Source of the DNA: Melitaea cinxia
Taxonomy: Eukaryota > Arthropoda > Insecta > Lepidoptera > Nymphalidae
Direction of reading: 5' to 3'
Assembly: GCF_905220565.1 (NCBI RefSeq)
Contig: NC_059401.1
Coordinates: 15,930,766-15,994,765, forward strand
Length of the DNA stretch: 64,000 bases
Under the pieces are notes generated by a model that made no database searches, was not told the origin of the DNA, and saw nothing but the letters and a program-made list of their open reading frames with translations. Position 1 is the stretch's first letter. Every line of letters starts with the position of its first letter. Positions 42,963-54,838 of the stretch are shown here, piece after piece. A program made the position numbers and the translations under genes.

Positions 42963-45900
42963 AGGTAAGTTCAAATAGATCAATATACTCATTTGGGTGT
43001 TGAGCCAAAAAAGGACATTTCAATCGTCAATGTCACCCAAACGTGTCGTAGTAAATAAAAAGTTTAACCAAAGCGCGAACCCTTTTCCAAGTAGTTTCGG
43101 AAGTGTCAAAAATAACTCCTCCCGAAATAGCATTCCTCGTAACTGTTCAAAAGTCGAGATTGGAGGGTATATGCGATAATTTCGTTCAACTTTCAAAAGA
43201 GTCATTAGTATAAGCCTGCAATCGAAGCCAACTTATAAAACTTATCAACCTCGTGTAATAAACTATGAAAGTTAGATCGTGTTAAGAATACAAGAATTGG
43301 ATTTCGGCTTGTTTCTTTTGTTAATATTCGTTTATACATTTATTGGATTATCGGTTATATTTAGGTATTGCTATGTATTGAGCTTTGTGTGGAGGTTTCG
43401 ATAGTGGTTCTATTAAAAGGATTCCTTATATGAGTTATTTCACGTGCTTGAAATTGTCTCTGATAAAATTAAACAGTAAAATCACTAGCTGAACCGACAG
43501 ACCTAAGCTTGTTTCAGCTTAATACATTCATACATTCATTTTATATTCACGTTAATTAAATAGTGACTTATCGCTGATACTTTTTAAATGACTTATTTCA
43601 GCTGTTTAATTTGAAAACGGCGTTCCAATGCTAACTACAATTTAATTGGTCAAGGGGCATGGCTAAGCTCAGTGACAGCGATGAGTCACTATTTTATAAA
43701 CGCAATTACTGCAACTATGATAACATAGAAATGAATAAAGAATATTTACTAGATATTGTACTGCCTAAAACTATTGTTACTAAAAAGGTAATATTTGTTT
43801 TAATGTTCCAATTATATGTGAAATTAACAAATAAAAAATATAAGAACCTTCTGAAAATTACTAGAAAACTGAATAAACCTGTGGTTGAAAACGCGTCATT
43901 CTCATTTTAATTATGAAATAAAATTGATAAATTCGAGTGCGGTAATAAAATATTTTAAAATAGTATAAATTTTGATTTACTACTGGTTTTGTACATAATA
44001 AGAACTATATGATATCACCTAGCAGTTCAAACTTATTTGTAAAAAAATATTTATAAAAAAATTAAATTTTATTGATTTTTTAATTAATTAACATTGACTA
44101 GGTATTTCAAAATAATTGCAACTCGTATTATTTACATTGATGGAGTTCAATTTTTTGTACATTAATAATTAATTTTTTTTAAATCTATATATCATTTATA
44201 ATTTACATAAACACTGTACAATCTCTGTACGTGTAATTATCTATAGAAACATTTCTAAGTCGAGCCGAGAGTATTCAATGTAATTCGATTGAGATTAAAC
44301 TTCATAATCTAATCGTGCAAGTTTTCCTTTCGCAGACTATCATTAATCATCCAGTAATTATTTGTAAAGCAGCTGATCGCGTTTAAATAATTTGATTAAA
44401 TTCAAAACTCAGACATTAATTACATCTTTTCAGACACATTTCCCTAACGCTAGTCTGGGGCTGTACTAGTTTTGATGTTCAGGCAAATTGGTCCCTTTCA
44501 TGTCGGTTTCCGGTACATCTTACATTACAATCGGTTGGGGCTGTTTGTTGGCTAACAGAACTTGTTGATAATTAGCCACCCAGGAAGAGGTGCCTCAGAT
44601 CTAGTCGAGGTTAAACTGGTGATATTTAAAGGAGAAATGTTGTTTGGTATTTAATCAATAGCAACGACGTTTAGAACTATTTGTTTGAAGGATCCGATGT
44701 GGCTAATAAAAGGGAGTATCTGCTCTGTGACATTCCGGTGCTGTGGATACGAACTATCAGTTTCCGTGATTGGTTCTCTTTGTGCTTCTTCCTGTTTAAC
44801 AGTTATAGACAACGCAATTTTACATTTGTAATATAAGGAAAGGGTATTTAGTTTCAATGTAAGTATAAATAGGTTCTTTGAATAATTGAATCAGATAACG
44901 AATAAAGTACATAGTAGTAGCATATGAATCGAATGTTAGCGAACTTTAACAAAAAAGTTGAATAGTCAAACAAAATGACGTAGGATTGGAGTAATGTGAA
45001 GAAATATGCCTCGAGATGATATGAAGACTGTCTTATTATGAGTCATAGTACCTACGCTATCTTATTTCAATTTCAACGCTCCATTGATTGCAGATGCCGG
45101 GAGCGGTCTTCTTTTGCAGTCACAAAGAGCAAGCGAGATAGAAAGATGTCACGTCTCGTAGGTGAGACAGGGAGCGATTATATTTTTATATGGGGAGACG
45201 AAAATATCGAAAAAAGTTATAGCATCAAAGTCTCTGCGCCCGTAAAGGTCTCATTAAAAGTGCTTTGTGAAAGAATTCGCTCCAATTTATAAGGCAGTAA
45301 GCGGTAGATTGGTCGGAAAGTAAATAACGACATTCTCCGTTGTTTAAACGAACTCAGCGCTCGTCGGGTTAGCTTGTACTCTTGTTAGTGCGAGGCTTGT
45401 CCATAGCGTATTTATTATTGGGACGAAGGAGGTATCGGATGCGAGCGAAACGGGAGAATTGGAAAGAATTTTCTACAAATAGATGCGACAGTCGCGCTCT
45501 TTATAGAGTTACCCATTAGTTTATGCGATGAAACTGCAGAATTCACTTTTTAAAATATATTGGAGACACACTCTGTATACACACATATCGGAGACATATT
45601 GGTACCCGCACACATCCAACTTAAGTACTTACATCACTAATGTAGTTCAAATAAAAATTAATTTTTCTTTTTCAACCTTAACTTTTTCATATGTTATATT
45701 ACTCTATGTAGTCAGACATTCCCCAAGGCGAATATTATGAAACGGCGACTTTCACGAACTTTTTTTCACTGAATAGTGTCGAAGAAATTTTATTTAAGTT
45801 CAGTCAAACTTCGAATAGTTCTGCCGTACCTAAAATTTTTGGTTTGCAAGTTAAATGAACGAGAAATGTAAATCTCGACAAACTTCTCGAGTTTCAGACC

Positions 45901-46283
45901 TGATCTGTCAATGGCGTGGAGTTTTATTTTTAAAAACATGATATTTTTTTTATATTACGGCGCGTGAGCAAAAATGTACTTATTACGCGCTCCGGTGATC
46001 TGTAAATGTGACATCAGAGTGTGTGAAGACGTTCTGCCTATGAGGCTATGAGCGTATCGTATTTACGATGTGGCGCAGTCGATACCTCAACCTCTTCAAA
46101 TTACGGTCACTGATTTTTATTCGACTTGAAATAAAACATGGAATGCTGGAGTACTGAACTTATTCTAGGCTACTTTTAACGTAGCGTTTGGAAAATACTT
46201 GCTTAATATAGATGTCTTTATTGTTTGTTTGTTTGTTAGAGTTACATATAATTGAATATTACTCTTAGGTTGATGTAAATCAA
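42963..46283. other. AT-rich DNA, no gene recognised
   Basis: ORFs at 43659-43910, 45038-45292 and 45528-45740 are 70-84 codons and show no domain. 44520-44620 and 45060-45190 are less AT-rich. Nothing in this stretch matches the repeats elsewhere in the window. Confidence 0.45.
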
Positions 46284-46458
46284 AAACAAGTGTTCTTTAG
46301 ACCACACGTCTGAAGTATAACTTATGAAACGTAACTCCCTCTCTTTCTATCTTCATTCAATTATATCTCCCTCGCTTCGCCCGATCACATTTTTCGTAAC
46401 GCTCTCGTCACGCATACACCAGCTTACTCCCGTCAAGCGTGCGTGAAGAAGTTTTCAA
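46284..46458 (+). repeat. Family E, copy 3
   Basis: gtgttctttagaccacacgt, cccgatcacatttttcgtaa, cgctctcgtcacgcatacac and gtcaagcgtgcgtgaagaag. It has the same orientation as the other two copies. Confidence 0.75.
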
Positions 46459-47087
46459 AAATTTCACAATACTGACAAGTACCTTAACAGTCTTTGCAAT
46501 GTAACTTACAACGTAACGCTAGTGAAATCGGGGGCGTCATCGGTTTTGTTACAGATATATTTATAAATACTCACTTTTGAGTTTACACGACATGTAATGC
46601 CATTTTTTCGATATCAACAATTAAAACTAATGAATAATATTAAACTGACGGATGAATTTTGCTTCCAATTAAAAAGATAGTGAACTCAAATTACAAATTT
46701 TAATCTACACAATTTCAGCGTGTCGAAATTAGTTAATATCTAACGAGGCACGGTGTCTCTGTGTCGTTAGTTGAAAAACGGTTATGTTACTCAGGTGACA
46801 AAGGGCTTAATGATGTGCGTAGCTCGCCAGTGTAACCCTAGAACGTTGTAGAGTATTCGCTTGATTATTATTATTACGCGCTTGTTATTGACGAGTGAAA
46901 CGTGATTATTTATAAACTATGAAAGTGTTATTATATCACGAACTTTATCGCAACAGCTTGCCACGTTATATTTTAAAAAGGGTTTATGTGTCTTCGTTTT
47001 TAAGGAGAATAAGCTCTTAATAAGAGTATGATAAGGTTTATTTAGAATTTTAAAACATATATGTTTTTTTTATATCTATATCGGCAA
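46459..47087. other. AT-rich DNA, nothing recognised
   Basis: No repeat or gene recognised. Confidence 0.45.
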
Positions 47088-47253
47088 AAAAGCGTACGGC
47101 TTACCTGATGGTAGGCGATTACTGTAGTTTTTAGACGTCAGCAATCGCAAGCGCGTTGCCGAACCAACCCCAATTCCCGCAGGAGCTCTGGTCACCTTAC
47201 TCACCACAGGAATACAACACTGCTTGAAAGCAGTATTATTCAGCTGTTATTTT
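47088..47253 (+). repeat. Family D repeat, partial
   Basis: It starts near the family terminus (cggcaaaaaagcgtacggct) and continues with tacctgatggtaggcgatta, ctctggtcaccttactcacc and gcttgaaagcagtattattc. It lacks the far end with the 18-bp palindrome. Confidence 0.75.
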
Positions 47254-47274
47254 CGGTTTGGAAAATTAATATAT

Positions 47275-47455
47275 TTAAAATGTTATAATCTACATTAATA
47301 TGTAAAGTTTACTAACTTTGTTTGTATGTAGGGGGTAATTTTCGCAAATGCCGATCCGATCACGAAAATTCTTTCACTAACAGAAAGCTACACTATTCAG
47401 GAGTGACATAGGCTATATTTTATTGTAATTTAACAAAAAAAAAAACACTGAAAAA
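47275..47455 (+). repeat. Helitron-like fragment
   Basis: It contains aattttcgcaaatgccgatc and aggagtgacataggctatat. The last phrase (gacataggctata) recurs in the Helitron at 61279-61995. The boundaries are not clear. The adjacent element starts right after its A-rich end. Confidence 0.45.
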
Positions 47456-47666
47456 TCTTATATATAAAATTCTCGTGTCACAATGTTAGTTACAATACTC
47501 CTCCGAAACGGCTGGACTGATTTTATGAAATTTGGTGAGCATATCGGGTAGGTCTGAGAATCGGCCAACATCTATTTTTCATACAGCTAAGTTATGAGGG
47601 GGGGGGGGGGAATTACGGGGGGTTAATAGCATATATGGCAAAACAACGTTAGCGTGGTCAGCTAGT
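47456..47666 (+). mobile_element. Non-autonomous Helitron with poly-G run
   Basis: It starts TCTTATATATAAAATTCTCG after A47455 and ends at gtggtcagCTAG before T47667. The interior gaaacggctggactgatttt and gaatcggccaacatctattt is shared with 26291 and 32596. A run of 13 G lies at 47598-47610. The terminal hairpin is weakened. Confidence 0.85.
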
Positions 47667-47754
47667 AACATATCATCATGTATCAAAGGTATGTTAGCCT
47701 AATTAAAAGTTTTACGATAGATTTTACAAGTTACCCCAACGTCTACTTTTTATA

Positions 47755-47960
47755 ATATAATAATATAATAATTTTCTTTATTTCAGGTAACCATTGATCC
47801 ATAAAACAATTCTTCTTAAACAATTCTTATAACACAAATACAACTAAAAAAAATAATGAATGTCACGACAATTTGCAAAATACAATAATAATATAATAAT
47901 AAAATCACATTAATAATAAATAATACCAAATACAAATAAATATTTTAACAATAATTTTAA
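47755..47960 (-). repeat. Possible LINE 3' tail
   Basis: On the minus strand gttacctgaaataaagaaaa leads into a (TTA/ATT)-rich simple tail, as at LINE 3' ends with an AATAAA-type signal. No coding part remains and the family cannot be given. Confidence 0.35.
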
Positions 47961-49244
47961 AATGTAGATTCGGAATACGATATTTTTTTGTGCACCTGAA
48001 TTCCGAGCCTATATGCTACCGAGGCTTGTTGGCAATGCGATCGTGCGTGAAAAAGGCGACCCGTTGGCGCTGCGACCGGTTTCGAAATAGAAATTTGATA
48101 ACGCTTTTATTTTTCAGAGATTTGTCGATGAAATGTCATAAATTGGTCAACGAAATGTCATATAGTAAGTTCATAACATATCACAGTATTATCAATCGCA
48201 TATAAAATAATATGTTCTAAATTTAAAACTATGTAAAATAATCTAAAATTGTTTTCTTTGACATACATGCTTTGCACCTATCTGTTCTTTTTTCAAATTT
48301 TTTAAATACATATTGTTGACCAACAAATACATAATAATTATAAAATTTAACGATTGGAGCAAAAGTCGGATTTAATGTTTAGTTTTTTTTTAATACTAGC
48401 AAAACAATTGTTGTTGTTGTTAGTTGTAATTAATTTTTGTTTTATTTTTTAATCAAAATTTTGCTATACATATTTATGTACCACCACATAGTAGTGTAGA
48501 CGAGATCTAAAATCTCTCTCAATTCTTTTTCCTATAATTGAAACATTTACAGGCACCATGTATATATATGATATGATATTTATTTAAAATATTCGTCTAT
48601 GTATGAAAAGGTATCGTCTTTATCCATCCGTTTAGATGGATTCGCGGGCGGGCGGTAGTTTAGCATAGATAGAATTCATCACGTAATCGAATGCACGCCA
48701 CTCCCTAAGGGTTCGCTCCTCGAAGGCAATTTGCATCGACTGGAGGTACATACTGTTCAATATTTTACGTGGATCGCAATATAGCCAGGTGTATACCGAA
48801 ATTATCTTACCGAATTTACTAAACTTTCATAAAGGACGTGACAAAGTTGCTTTTTTGTTTTTAATATTGTTGAGGGGATATACTTTTAATTGAATTACTT
48901 AGTTTCAAGAGCGAAGTAAGGTTGAACATTATAATGGTTTCGCTAACTTCTTAATCTTTTCGTATTTAAAAATTAGATTAAAAGCTAAATTGTGAGAATA
49001 ATTAATGGAATGGAAACAAAGGAACGTTTTAGTTGTACCTAATATTAAAATTAATGTACTTTATATTTATTTTTCTATTACATTATTTGATATACATTCG
49101 ATCATTAATATATTTTCAACTACTATCTTTAATGATTTACGGTATGACTCATAAATAACTATAAAAATTCATTACTTTATTCTGTAATAGTATATTGAAA
49201 TGTATTTGTGTGTTTATAAATTAAATTCTTTAGATTATTTATAA
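47961..49244. other. AT-rich DNA, nothing recognised
   Basis: No gene or window-internal repeat. 47990-48080 and 48640-48760 are less AT-rich but have no recognisable reading frame. Confidence 0.45.
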
Positions 49245-50600
49245 ATAGATCCATCTGAGTTTTCCGAATTTCGCCCCATCTCCATCCTACCTTTCTTATC
49301 CAAGGTTTTAGAGCGTCTTGTGCATCAACAGCTAACATCATTCCTTTCCTCAAACAACCTCTTAAATCCTTTCCAATCCGGCTTCCGGAGGGGCCATAGC
49401 ACGGTTACTGCTCTTGTCAAAATTTCTGACGACATTAGACATGCTATGGATAACCGAAGTCTTACAGTGTTGGCATTACTTGACTTCAGTAATGCCTTCA
49501 ACACTGTGGATTTCGATATTTTGCTTTCTGTCTTGCGTTCCTTTAATATATCTCCACCGGTTATTGATTGGTTTCACAGTTACTTGTATGGGCGCCGGCA
49601 ACGGTTGCGAGTTCAAGATACTTTCTCTGACTGGGCTAACGTCGTTGCCGGCGTACCGCAAGGTGGCGTGTTGTCTCCTCTCTTATTTTCTTTATTTATT
49701 AATTCAATCAGCAAAAACATTTCTTCTCTCTACCACCTGTATGCGGACGATCTTCAAATTTATACCCATTCTAAGCTGGCTGACTTACCCTCAGGTATCC
49801 ATCAACTCAATAATGACTTAAATAACATTTACAAATGGAGCAACTCGTTCGGGTTAAAAGTCAATCCTTCAAAGTCCCAGGTCATTATTGTGGGTAGTCC
49901 AAAGTTGATTAGTTGTATAGACTGGTCACTTATACCACCTGTAGTATTTAACAATACAACTCTGAACTACAGCAAGAATGTTAAGAATTTGGGAGTAACT
50001 CTAGATCAGTTTCTCTCCTGGTCCCCTCAATTAACTGAACTTAGTAGAAAGATATTTGCAGCCGTCGGGTCACTTCGTCGTCTTCAGTTCTTTCTTCCTT
50101 TGCCTACTAAAATTGCACTGGCCCAATCACTCCTTTTGCCGATTCTTGACTATGCAGATGCATGTTTCTTAGATCTTACAGAGGAGCAACTGAATAAGCT
50201 TGAGCGACTCCAGAATCTTTGTATAAGGTTCGTATTTGGCCTTCGCAAATACGACCACGTCTCCGATTTCCGCAAGAAACTCAAGTGGCTCCCGATTCGT
50301 TTTCGCAGGAATACTCATGTACTTTCCCTACTTTACTGTGTACTTTTCAATCCTGATGCCCCTCAATATCTTAAAGAACGGTTCACGTTTCTTTGCAATT
50401 CCCATGAACGTTCCCTTAGATCTGATTCCAATTTACTTCTAAAAGTTCCTTCCCATAAATCCTCCTTCTATTCTAATTCCTTCACTGCTAAAGCTGTCCG
50501 CCTTTGGAATTCTCTTCCGCTTTCAATAAGACGTGCTTCTACTCCAGCCTGTTTTAAGCAACGTCTAAAGAAGTACTATATGTCCCTTAACATACAATAA
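49245..50600 (+). CDS. CR1/Jockey-type reverse transcriptase, N-terminally truncated
   Basis: An open RT frame of about 450 codons. It is open from 49245; the GTG at 49320 is not a real start, because RT homology (EFRPISILPFLSKVLERL) precedes it. Numbering from the GTG: NPFQSGFRRGHST (16-28), LLDFSNAFNTVD (53-64, catalytic Asp55), GVPQGGVLSPLLF (111-123), LYADDLQIY (140-148, catalytic Asp143 and Asp144), LGVTLD (224-229), and a C-terminal thumb/tail clause AVRLWNSLPLSIRR (392-405). All RT core residues are present, so the domain could fold, but the missing endonuclease makes the copy dead on its own. No promoter is visible upstream. The YADDLQIY variant and microsatellite tail favour the CR1/Jockey group. 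The exact clade is uncertain. Confidence 0.9.
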   Translation: MDPSEFSEFRPISILPFLSKVLERLVHQQLTSFLSSNNLLNPFQSGFRRGHSTVTALVKISDDIRHAMDNRSLTVLALLDFSNAFNTVDFDILLSVLRSFNISPPVIDWFHSYLYGRRQRLRVQDTFSDWANVVAGVPQGGVLSPLLFSLFINSISKNISSLYHLYADDLQIYTHSKLADLPSGIHQLNNDLNNIYKWSNSFGLKVNPSKSQVIIVGSPKLISCIDWSLIPPVVFNNTTLNYSKNVKNLGVTLDQFLSWSPQLTELSRKIFAAVGSLRRLQFFLPLPTKIALAQSLLLPILDYADACFLDLTEEQLNKLERLQNLCIRFVFGLRKYDHVSDFRKKLKWLPIRFRRNTHVLSLLYCVLFNPDAPQYLKERFTFLCNSHERSLRSDSNLLLKVPSHKSSFYSNSFTAKAVRLWNSLPLSIRRASTPACFKQRLKKYYMSLNIQ

Positions 50601-50927
50601 TATTCAGAATTTTAACATGCATATTTTATATTATCGATATATATTTTACAATTATACACGTATATTAATACTATTTTGGTTATTTATGTATGGATATTTG
50701 TGCTTGTATGTGTATGTGTATAAATTAAGGAATCTGTTATACACTATTTTTTTTTTAATTCATCCTTAAGGATATTGTACACTTCCTATCCGTCACTACT
50801 ATATCATGTCCTGTGCCCAAAGGTTATCTGGAAGAAGTAGCTCTTCAGCGATAAGATCGCCTTTGTACATCTTTTTTTTTTGTAATTACTACTGTTTGTT
50901 TATATTTTGGTGTACAATAAAGAATAT

Positions 50928-50953
50928 ATTATTATTATTATTATTATTATTAT
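50928..50953 (+). repeat. (ATT)n microsatellite, LINE tail
   Basis: An uninterrupted ATT run directly after the LINE 3' UTR. Simple-repeat tails instead of poly-A are usual for this LINE group. Confidence 0.9.
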
Positions 50954-50958
50954 AGATC

Positions 50959-51536
50959 TGTCAAGAATACATTAAATACGGAATGGGTATAGCGTTGTAT
51001 CTTCTTGGACCAGATTTTAATGGTAAAGACGGAGGGCGGAGGAGTGAGGTCTTTGTGTCAAGACGTCAACTTTATTAGGACCGGAGGAAATTTATAATTG
51101 CCGGGAGAACAATGTGACTCTTAAGAAGTAACAAAAAAATACGATCATTTGAACCGAGGACCTCCCAGTTCGCGCTCCGTTGATTTATGTTACGGACAAT
51201 CTATTCATCATATTTTCTATATTTATTTTATACTTACGACACAAACTAAACGTTTTTACGCTCATATTTGAAACTTAGATAATTTATATGTGTCTTGTCT
51301 GAGATCAAGTGTTTGAAGACAAATGGTAAGCTACGTTGTAGAAGACGACGAGGTTTTATATGAGGTTTTATATGACGATGAGGTTTTATATGCATTTATT
51401 GCTAGTGTTCGGCTATTATGAATTATGTTTAATCGTCTGAATTTTTTTGAAATAAGTTTTTAATTGTAAATGTATTTAATGAATCTGCCTACTGAAGATT
51501 AGCGGTAAAATTTGAATTTAATTATTTTTATAACTG
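50959..51536. other. AT-rich DNA, nothing recognised
   Basis: A local tandem of gaggttttatatga occurs near 51350-51390. No gene or shared repeat. Confidence 0.45.
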
Positions 51537-51815
51537 AGGTAGGCCACAGCAGGAAATATCCTGCACAAAATCTGGAGCAGCCTGACTGGGGTAGTACTTC
51601 GAAGAAGATCACAGATAAATAATACTGCTTTTAAGCAGTGTTGTGTTCCTATGGTGAGTAAGGTGATCAGAGCTCTTAAGGAGGGGATTAGGGGTAGGGT
51701 CGGTAACGCACTTGCGATGTTCTTGTTGTAGGCGTTTATAGGTGCTATAACCGTAGTAAATTACGCTTACCATCAGGTAAGCCGTACGCTTTTTTGCCAA
51801 CCTAGTTGTATAAAA
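51537..51815 (-). repeat. Family D repeat, near full length
   Basis: It runs from ctgaggtaggccacagcagg through gcagcctgactggggtagta, agaagatcacagataaataa and gtaacgcacttgcgatgttc to gtaagccgtacgcttttttg and cctagttgtata. The reverse complement matches 57005-57235 and 47088-47253. The 89-codon ORF here is incidental. Confidence 0.8.
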
Positions 51816-53189
51816 AAAGAATATTGTGTTTAGATATATTGTATAATATAATATGTAGTATTGATTTCTAAATGTCAATCGCAGTATCTACTCTCAGTCG
51901 CAGATTGCAGTGTCTTTCACTTTGTCTTTAAGATCCTTTGTCAACAATTAGTCATATTCTATTGGACCATGTCTATTTTTGTTTGATTGTAGAGGTATAA
52001 TACTCTTACTATATAAAATATTTTGTTATAAATATTCTATGTTTAAGGGCTTAATACATAAATATTTTAAAATAATACATAATTTAAAAAATATAAAAAC
52101 TACAAATAAGAAGTTAATTATGAAACATAATATTTACTTATGATTACAAATAACACAATATAAAAAGATATCAAATAACATAATCAAATAATATACATTA
52201 ATATATTAAACAGAAATGTGTACTGAGTAAATGTATTTTCGAGGAAAAACGAAAGATTTTCGATATTATTATCGTTTATGACATTGTATGTAAACATATT
52301 GGTAAATGTAATTCCATAGAAAAACTTGAAAAGGCTTAAAAGCTTCATACGTCTATGATTTATAGAGCACAACAACAATGGTCTCTGATGTTTAGTGAGG
52401 AATCGTGGAAAGAAAATAAAATCTATTCGGAAAGCGAAAGTAAGATTGATCGGAAAACTTGTGCAAAGTTTGCTTTGAGAGTGTATACGCCATTTGTACT
52501 TGAACGATATGCCGGTACAATGTAATAATATCGTGCGGCGGCACCACTGTCACGCATTTTAACTAACGTGATATTTCAATAGGTATTTAAAATTGGATCT
52601 AAATCTGTGGCAAATAATTTCAATTTAAAAAAAAGATAGTTTTATACTTCGAATATTATCATATCTATGATTAAAAAATTAACACAAAAAAAACTTGATT
52701 CAGTAACAATTATAAAGAGCCTATATCAAGGCTCAAATTGTAGTCGTTCCTATCTCTGATTATCCTCAAGAGAGGTTAGGAAGAATGGTCCTAAGTTCGT
52801 ATTTCACGGTGAACGATCGCTCGTATAAGTTTAGTTGGAGCATACGATGCGCATAAAATATATTCCAGATCTCGTCCGCATGAGGTGAGCTCCCTAGATT
52901 GATATTTGATCCCAGACGAGCCCGATACGCGCCTCGGGCGACATCGCCCGTACATAGAGCCGGCACAAATAATTTCCGCTTTTATTTACCAACTAGACAA
53001 CGCGCGTGGATTCACAAGCAATGTTTACATACTTTTATAATCTTTTTTTTTTGGCAATGTAGTGGTTGTCAAAGCAATTGTAAGGGGGTCAAAAGTATAA
53101 AAAAAATTCTACAATGATATATAATATACACTTTGTAGTTTTAACGAGATTAAGTTAAGCTTAAAAACTTTTATTTGCTATATTAAGGT
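51816..53189. other. AT-rich DNA with a GC-richer ORF near 52.9 kb
   Basis: 52766-53000 is less AT-rich than its surroundings and open on the minus strand (66 codons, including LGSNINLGSSPHADEIW). I recognise no domain and see no splice context that would support an exon. Nothing else is recognised. Confidence 0.35.
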
Positions 53190-53523
53190 TCATCATCATC
53201 ATTTCATCCTACCACAAGCCACTGCTGGACATAGGCCTCGACAAGTTCACGCCAAAAATGGCGTGAACTGATGTGTTTTGCCCATAGTCACCACGCTGGG
53301 CAGGCGGGTTGGTGACCGCAGGGCTGGCTTTGTCGCACCGAAGACGCTGCTGCCCGTCTTTGGCCTATGTATTTCAAAGCCAGCAGTTGGATGGTTATCC
53401 CGCCATCAGTCGGCTTTTTTAAGTCCCAAGGTAGTAGTGGAATTGTGTTATCCCTAAGTCGCCTCTTACGACACCCACGGGATAGAGGGGGTGGCTTTAT
53501 TCTTTAATGCCGTAACCACACAA
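53190..53523 (-). mobile_element. Family B RTE-tailed repeat, near full length
   Basis: The left side has the (TCA)n tail and ccactgctggacataggcct. The body is cacgctgggcaggcgggttg and gacgctgctgcccgtctttg, and the right end is gccgtaaccacacaac. A 63-codon-scale open frame recurs in other copies, but no protein family is recognised. Confidence 0.88.
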
Positions 53524-53724
53524 CATAGAGGTTTTAACTTTAGCAGCAAAATTTGAATATACTCCGAGTACTAATACGGAAATAGGGATCCCAGTAGGAC
53601 TTGTATCAATGGTCCGAACAACACTAATAAATTATTACTAAAACATGTATAGGAGGCATTCAATTAACTAAATGACTAAGAAATTATTGAGGGTTGGCTA
53701 TAGTCACCACATATGTGTTGGTAG

Positions 53725-53990
53725 AATCAAAATCAAAATCAAAATCAAAAAACAGCTTTATTCAAATAGGCTCCAAGAGTCGAATCGTCATTTTACAATC
53801 TTTAACTTTAAAAATAAATTATTATATTTGTAGAAGTAAAGCTACCACCGATTCGGAATGTAGATAGTTGACCTGTCTCCATAAGCTACATATAACTTTG
53901 TCAAAATAGGTGGTTATTTGGAACTGCGCGACAATAGTAAAAGGTACCTACTTTTAACGCAGAAGGATAGAGTCAAGGATAACAGTGTGT
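53725..53990 (+). repeat. Family G repeat
   Basis: A (AATCAA)n run at 53729-53752 is followed by agctttattcaaataggctc and gaatcgtcattttacaatct, then agctaccaccgattcggaat. The first part matches 9393-9465. An A/AATCAA-rich start suggests a LINE or SINE tail read in reverse (minus-strand element). Confidence 0.55.
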
Positions 53991-54339
53991 TGCAACTCCT
54001 GCCTTACCTGTAACAAAATTATAACACGATTAGTTAATATAATAAGAGTATCTAATACAATTATTATTATTTAACGATTGCAATAATAAAGTCTTATAAA
54101 ATTAAAACAAAAAGACAAATGAAAAAATTAAATTATAAAATACTAAAATCAATTTGACAATATTAATAAAAACCAATAACAAAAAAAGAAACGAGAAAAA
54201 AAAAACGAAAAAATTTTAATTATAGAAATAAGAGTATTTTTTAACATTAATGATAAGTATCATTATTTATTTTTAATTTAATTTTATATTTATAATAATT
54301 TAATGTTATAAAATTTTAATTTTATAGTTTGTTACATTA
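53991..54339. other. Very AT-rich DNA
   Basis: A/T-rich runs with (AATA)-type slippage. No gene or classified repeat. Confidence 0.45.
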
Positions 54340-54436
54340 GATACAACCCGCAGTAGAGCAGCGTGGTTAATTAAGTTGCGATCTCTCACCTACATGGAGA
54401 AAGAGGCCTACGTCCAGCAGTGGGATGTTAAAGGCA
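54340..54436 (+). mobile_element. SINE-A, 3' fragment
   Basis: acccgcagtagagcagcgtg, aaagaggcctacgtccagca and gtgggatgttaaaggc match the last 90 bp of SINE-A. Confidence 0.8.
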
Positions 54437-54615
54437 AAATCGTGATCGATCGTCATTCATTGAATAAGCCGTATGGCTACAGCTCTGTATTAGACATACG
54501 TATTGCAAAGAACTCTTCGAGGGTTCTGTAACCACTCGGTAAGAATACTGAAAATTAAATGAATTTTAAAGCGAATGATGAAACGAATTGAAAAAGGATA
54601 TTTTTAATTTTTAAC

Positions 54616-54838
54616 ATGTAGGCAGTAAAACACTTTTTTCGGATTTTATCGCGGTTTATTGTTAACTTTTGATTCCCGACGTTTCGGATACTTTACAGCA
54701 ACCATGGTCACGGGAGGACTCTGGTCCTTAAGTTATAATGGTCCTAAGTTAACAATAAACCGCGATAAAATCCGAAAAAAGTGTTTTATTAAATGAGTAA
54801 AATTCGCGTAAACATTAGAAAACAATATGTAGGCAGTA
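54616..54838 (-). mobile_element. Foldback element with 43-bp perfect arms and hammerhead-like motif
   Basis: The arms 54626-54668 and 54746-54788 are perfect reverse complements over 43 bp (for example cggattttatcgcggtttat). The 77-bp centre carries cccgacgtttc (54675-54685), which on the minus strand reads GAAACGTCGGG. It is preceded there by a possible stem GGTTGC...GTATCC (54686-54703). A 38-bp unpaired tail follows the right arm, and a perfect 12-bp direct repeat atgtaggcagta (54616-54627 and 54827-54838) flanks the whole. I infer a Penelope-like element terminal-repeat derivative; other foldback classes are possible. Confidence 0.7.

Larger units (their letters stand above)
49245..50955 (+). 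mobile_element. CR1/Jockey-type LINE, 5'-truncated
   Basis: The element begins inside the RT domain, just before the clause EFRPISILPFLSKVLERL, so ORF1 and the endonuclease are missing. It ends with a 3' UTR of about 330 bp (agaatatatt, then an ATT microsatellite at 50928-50953). The flanks share a 7-bp direct repeat atagatc (49245-49251 and 50952-50958), possibly a short target duplication. A decayed relative lies at 7455-8660 on the other strand. Confidence 0.88.

Noticed and set aside
50236..50442. 68-codon ORF inside the LINE
   Set aside because: It is a shadow frame of the RT ORF.
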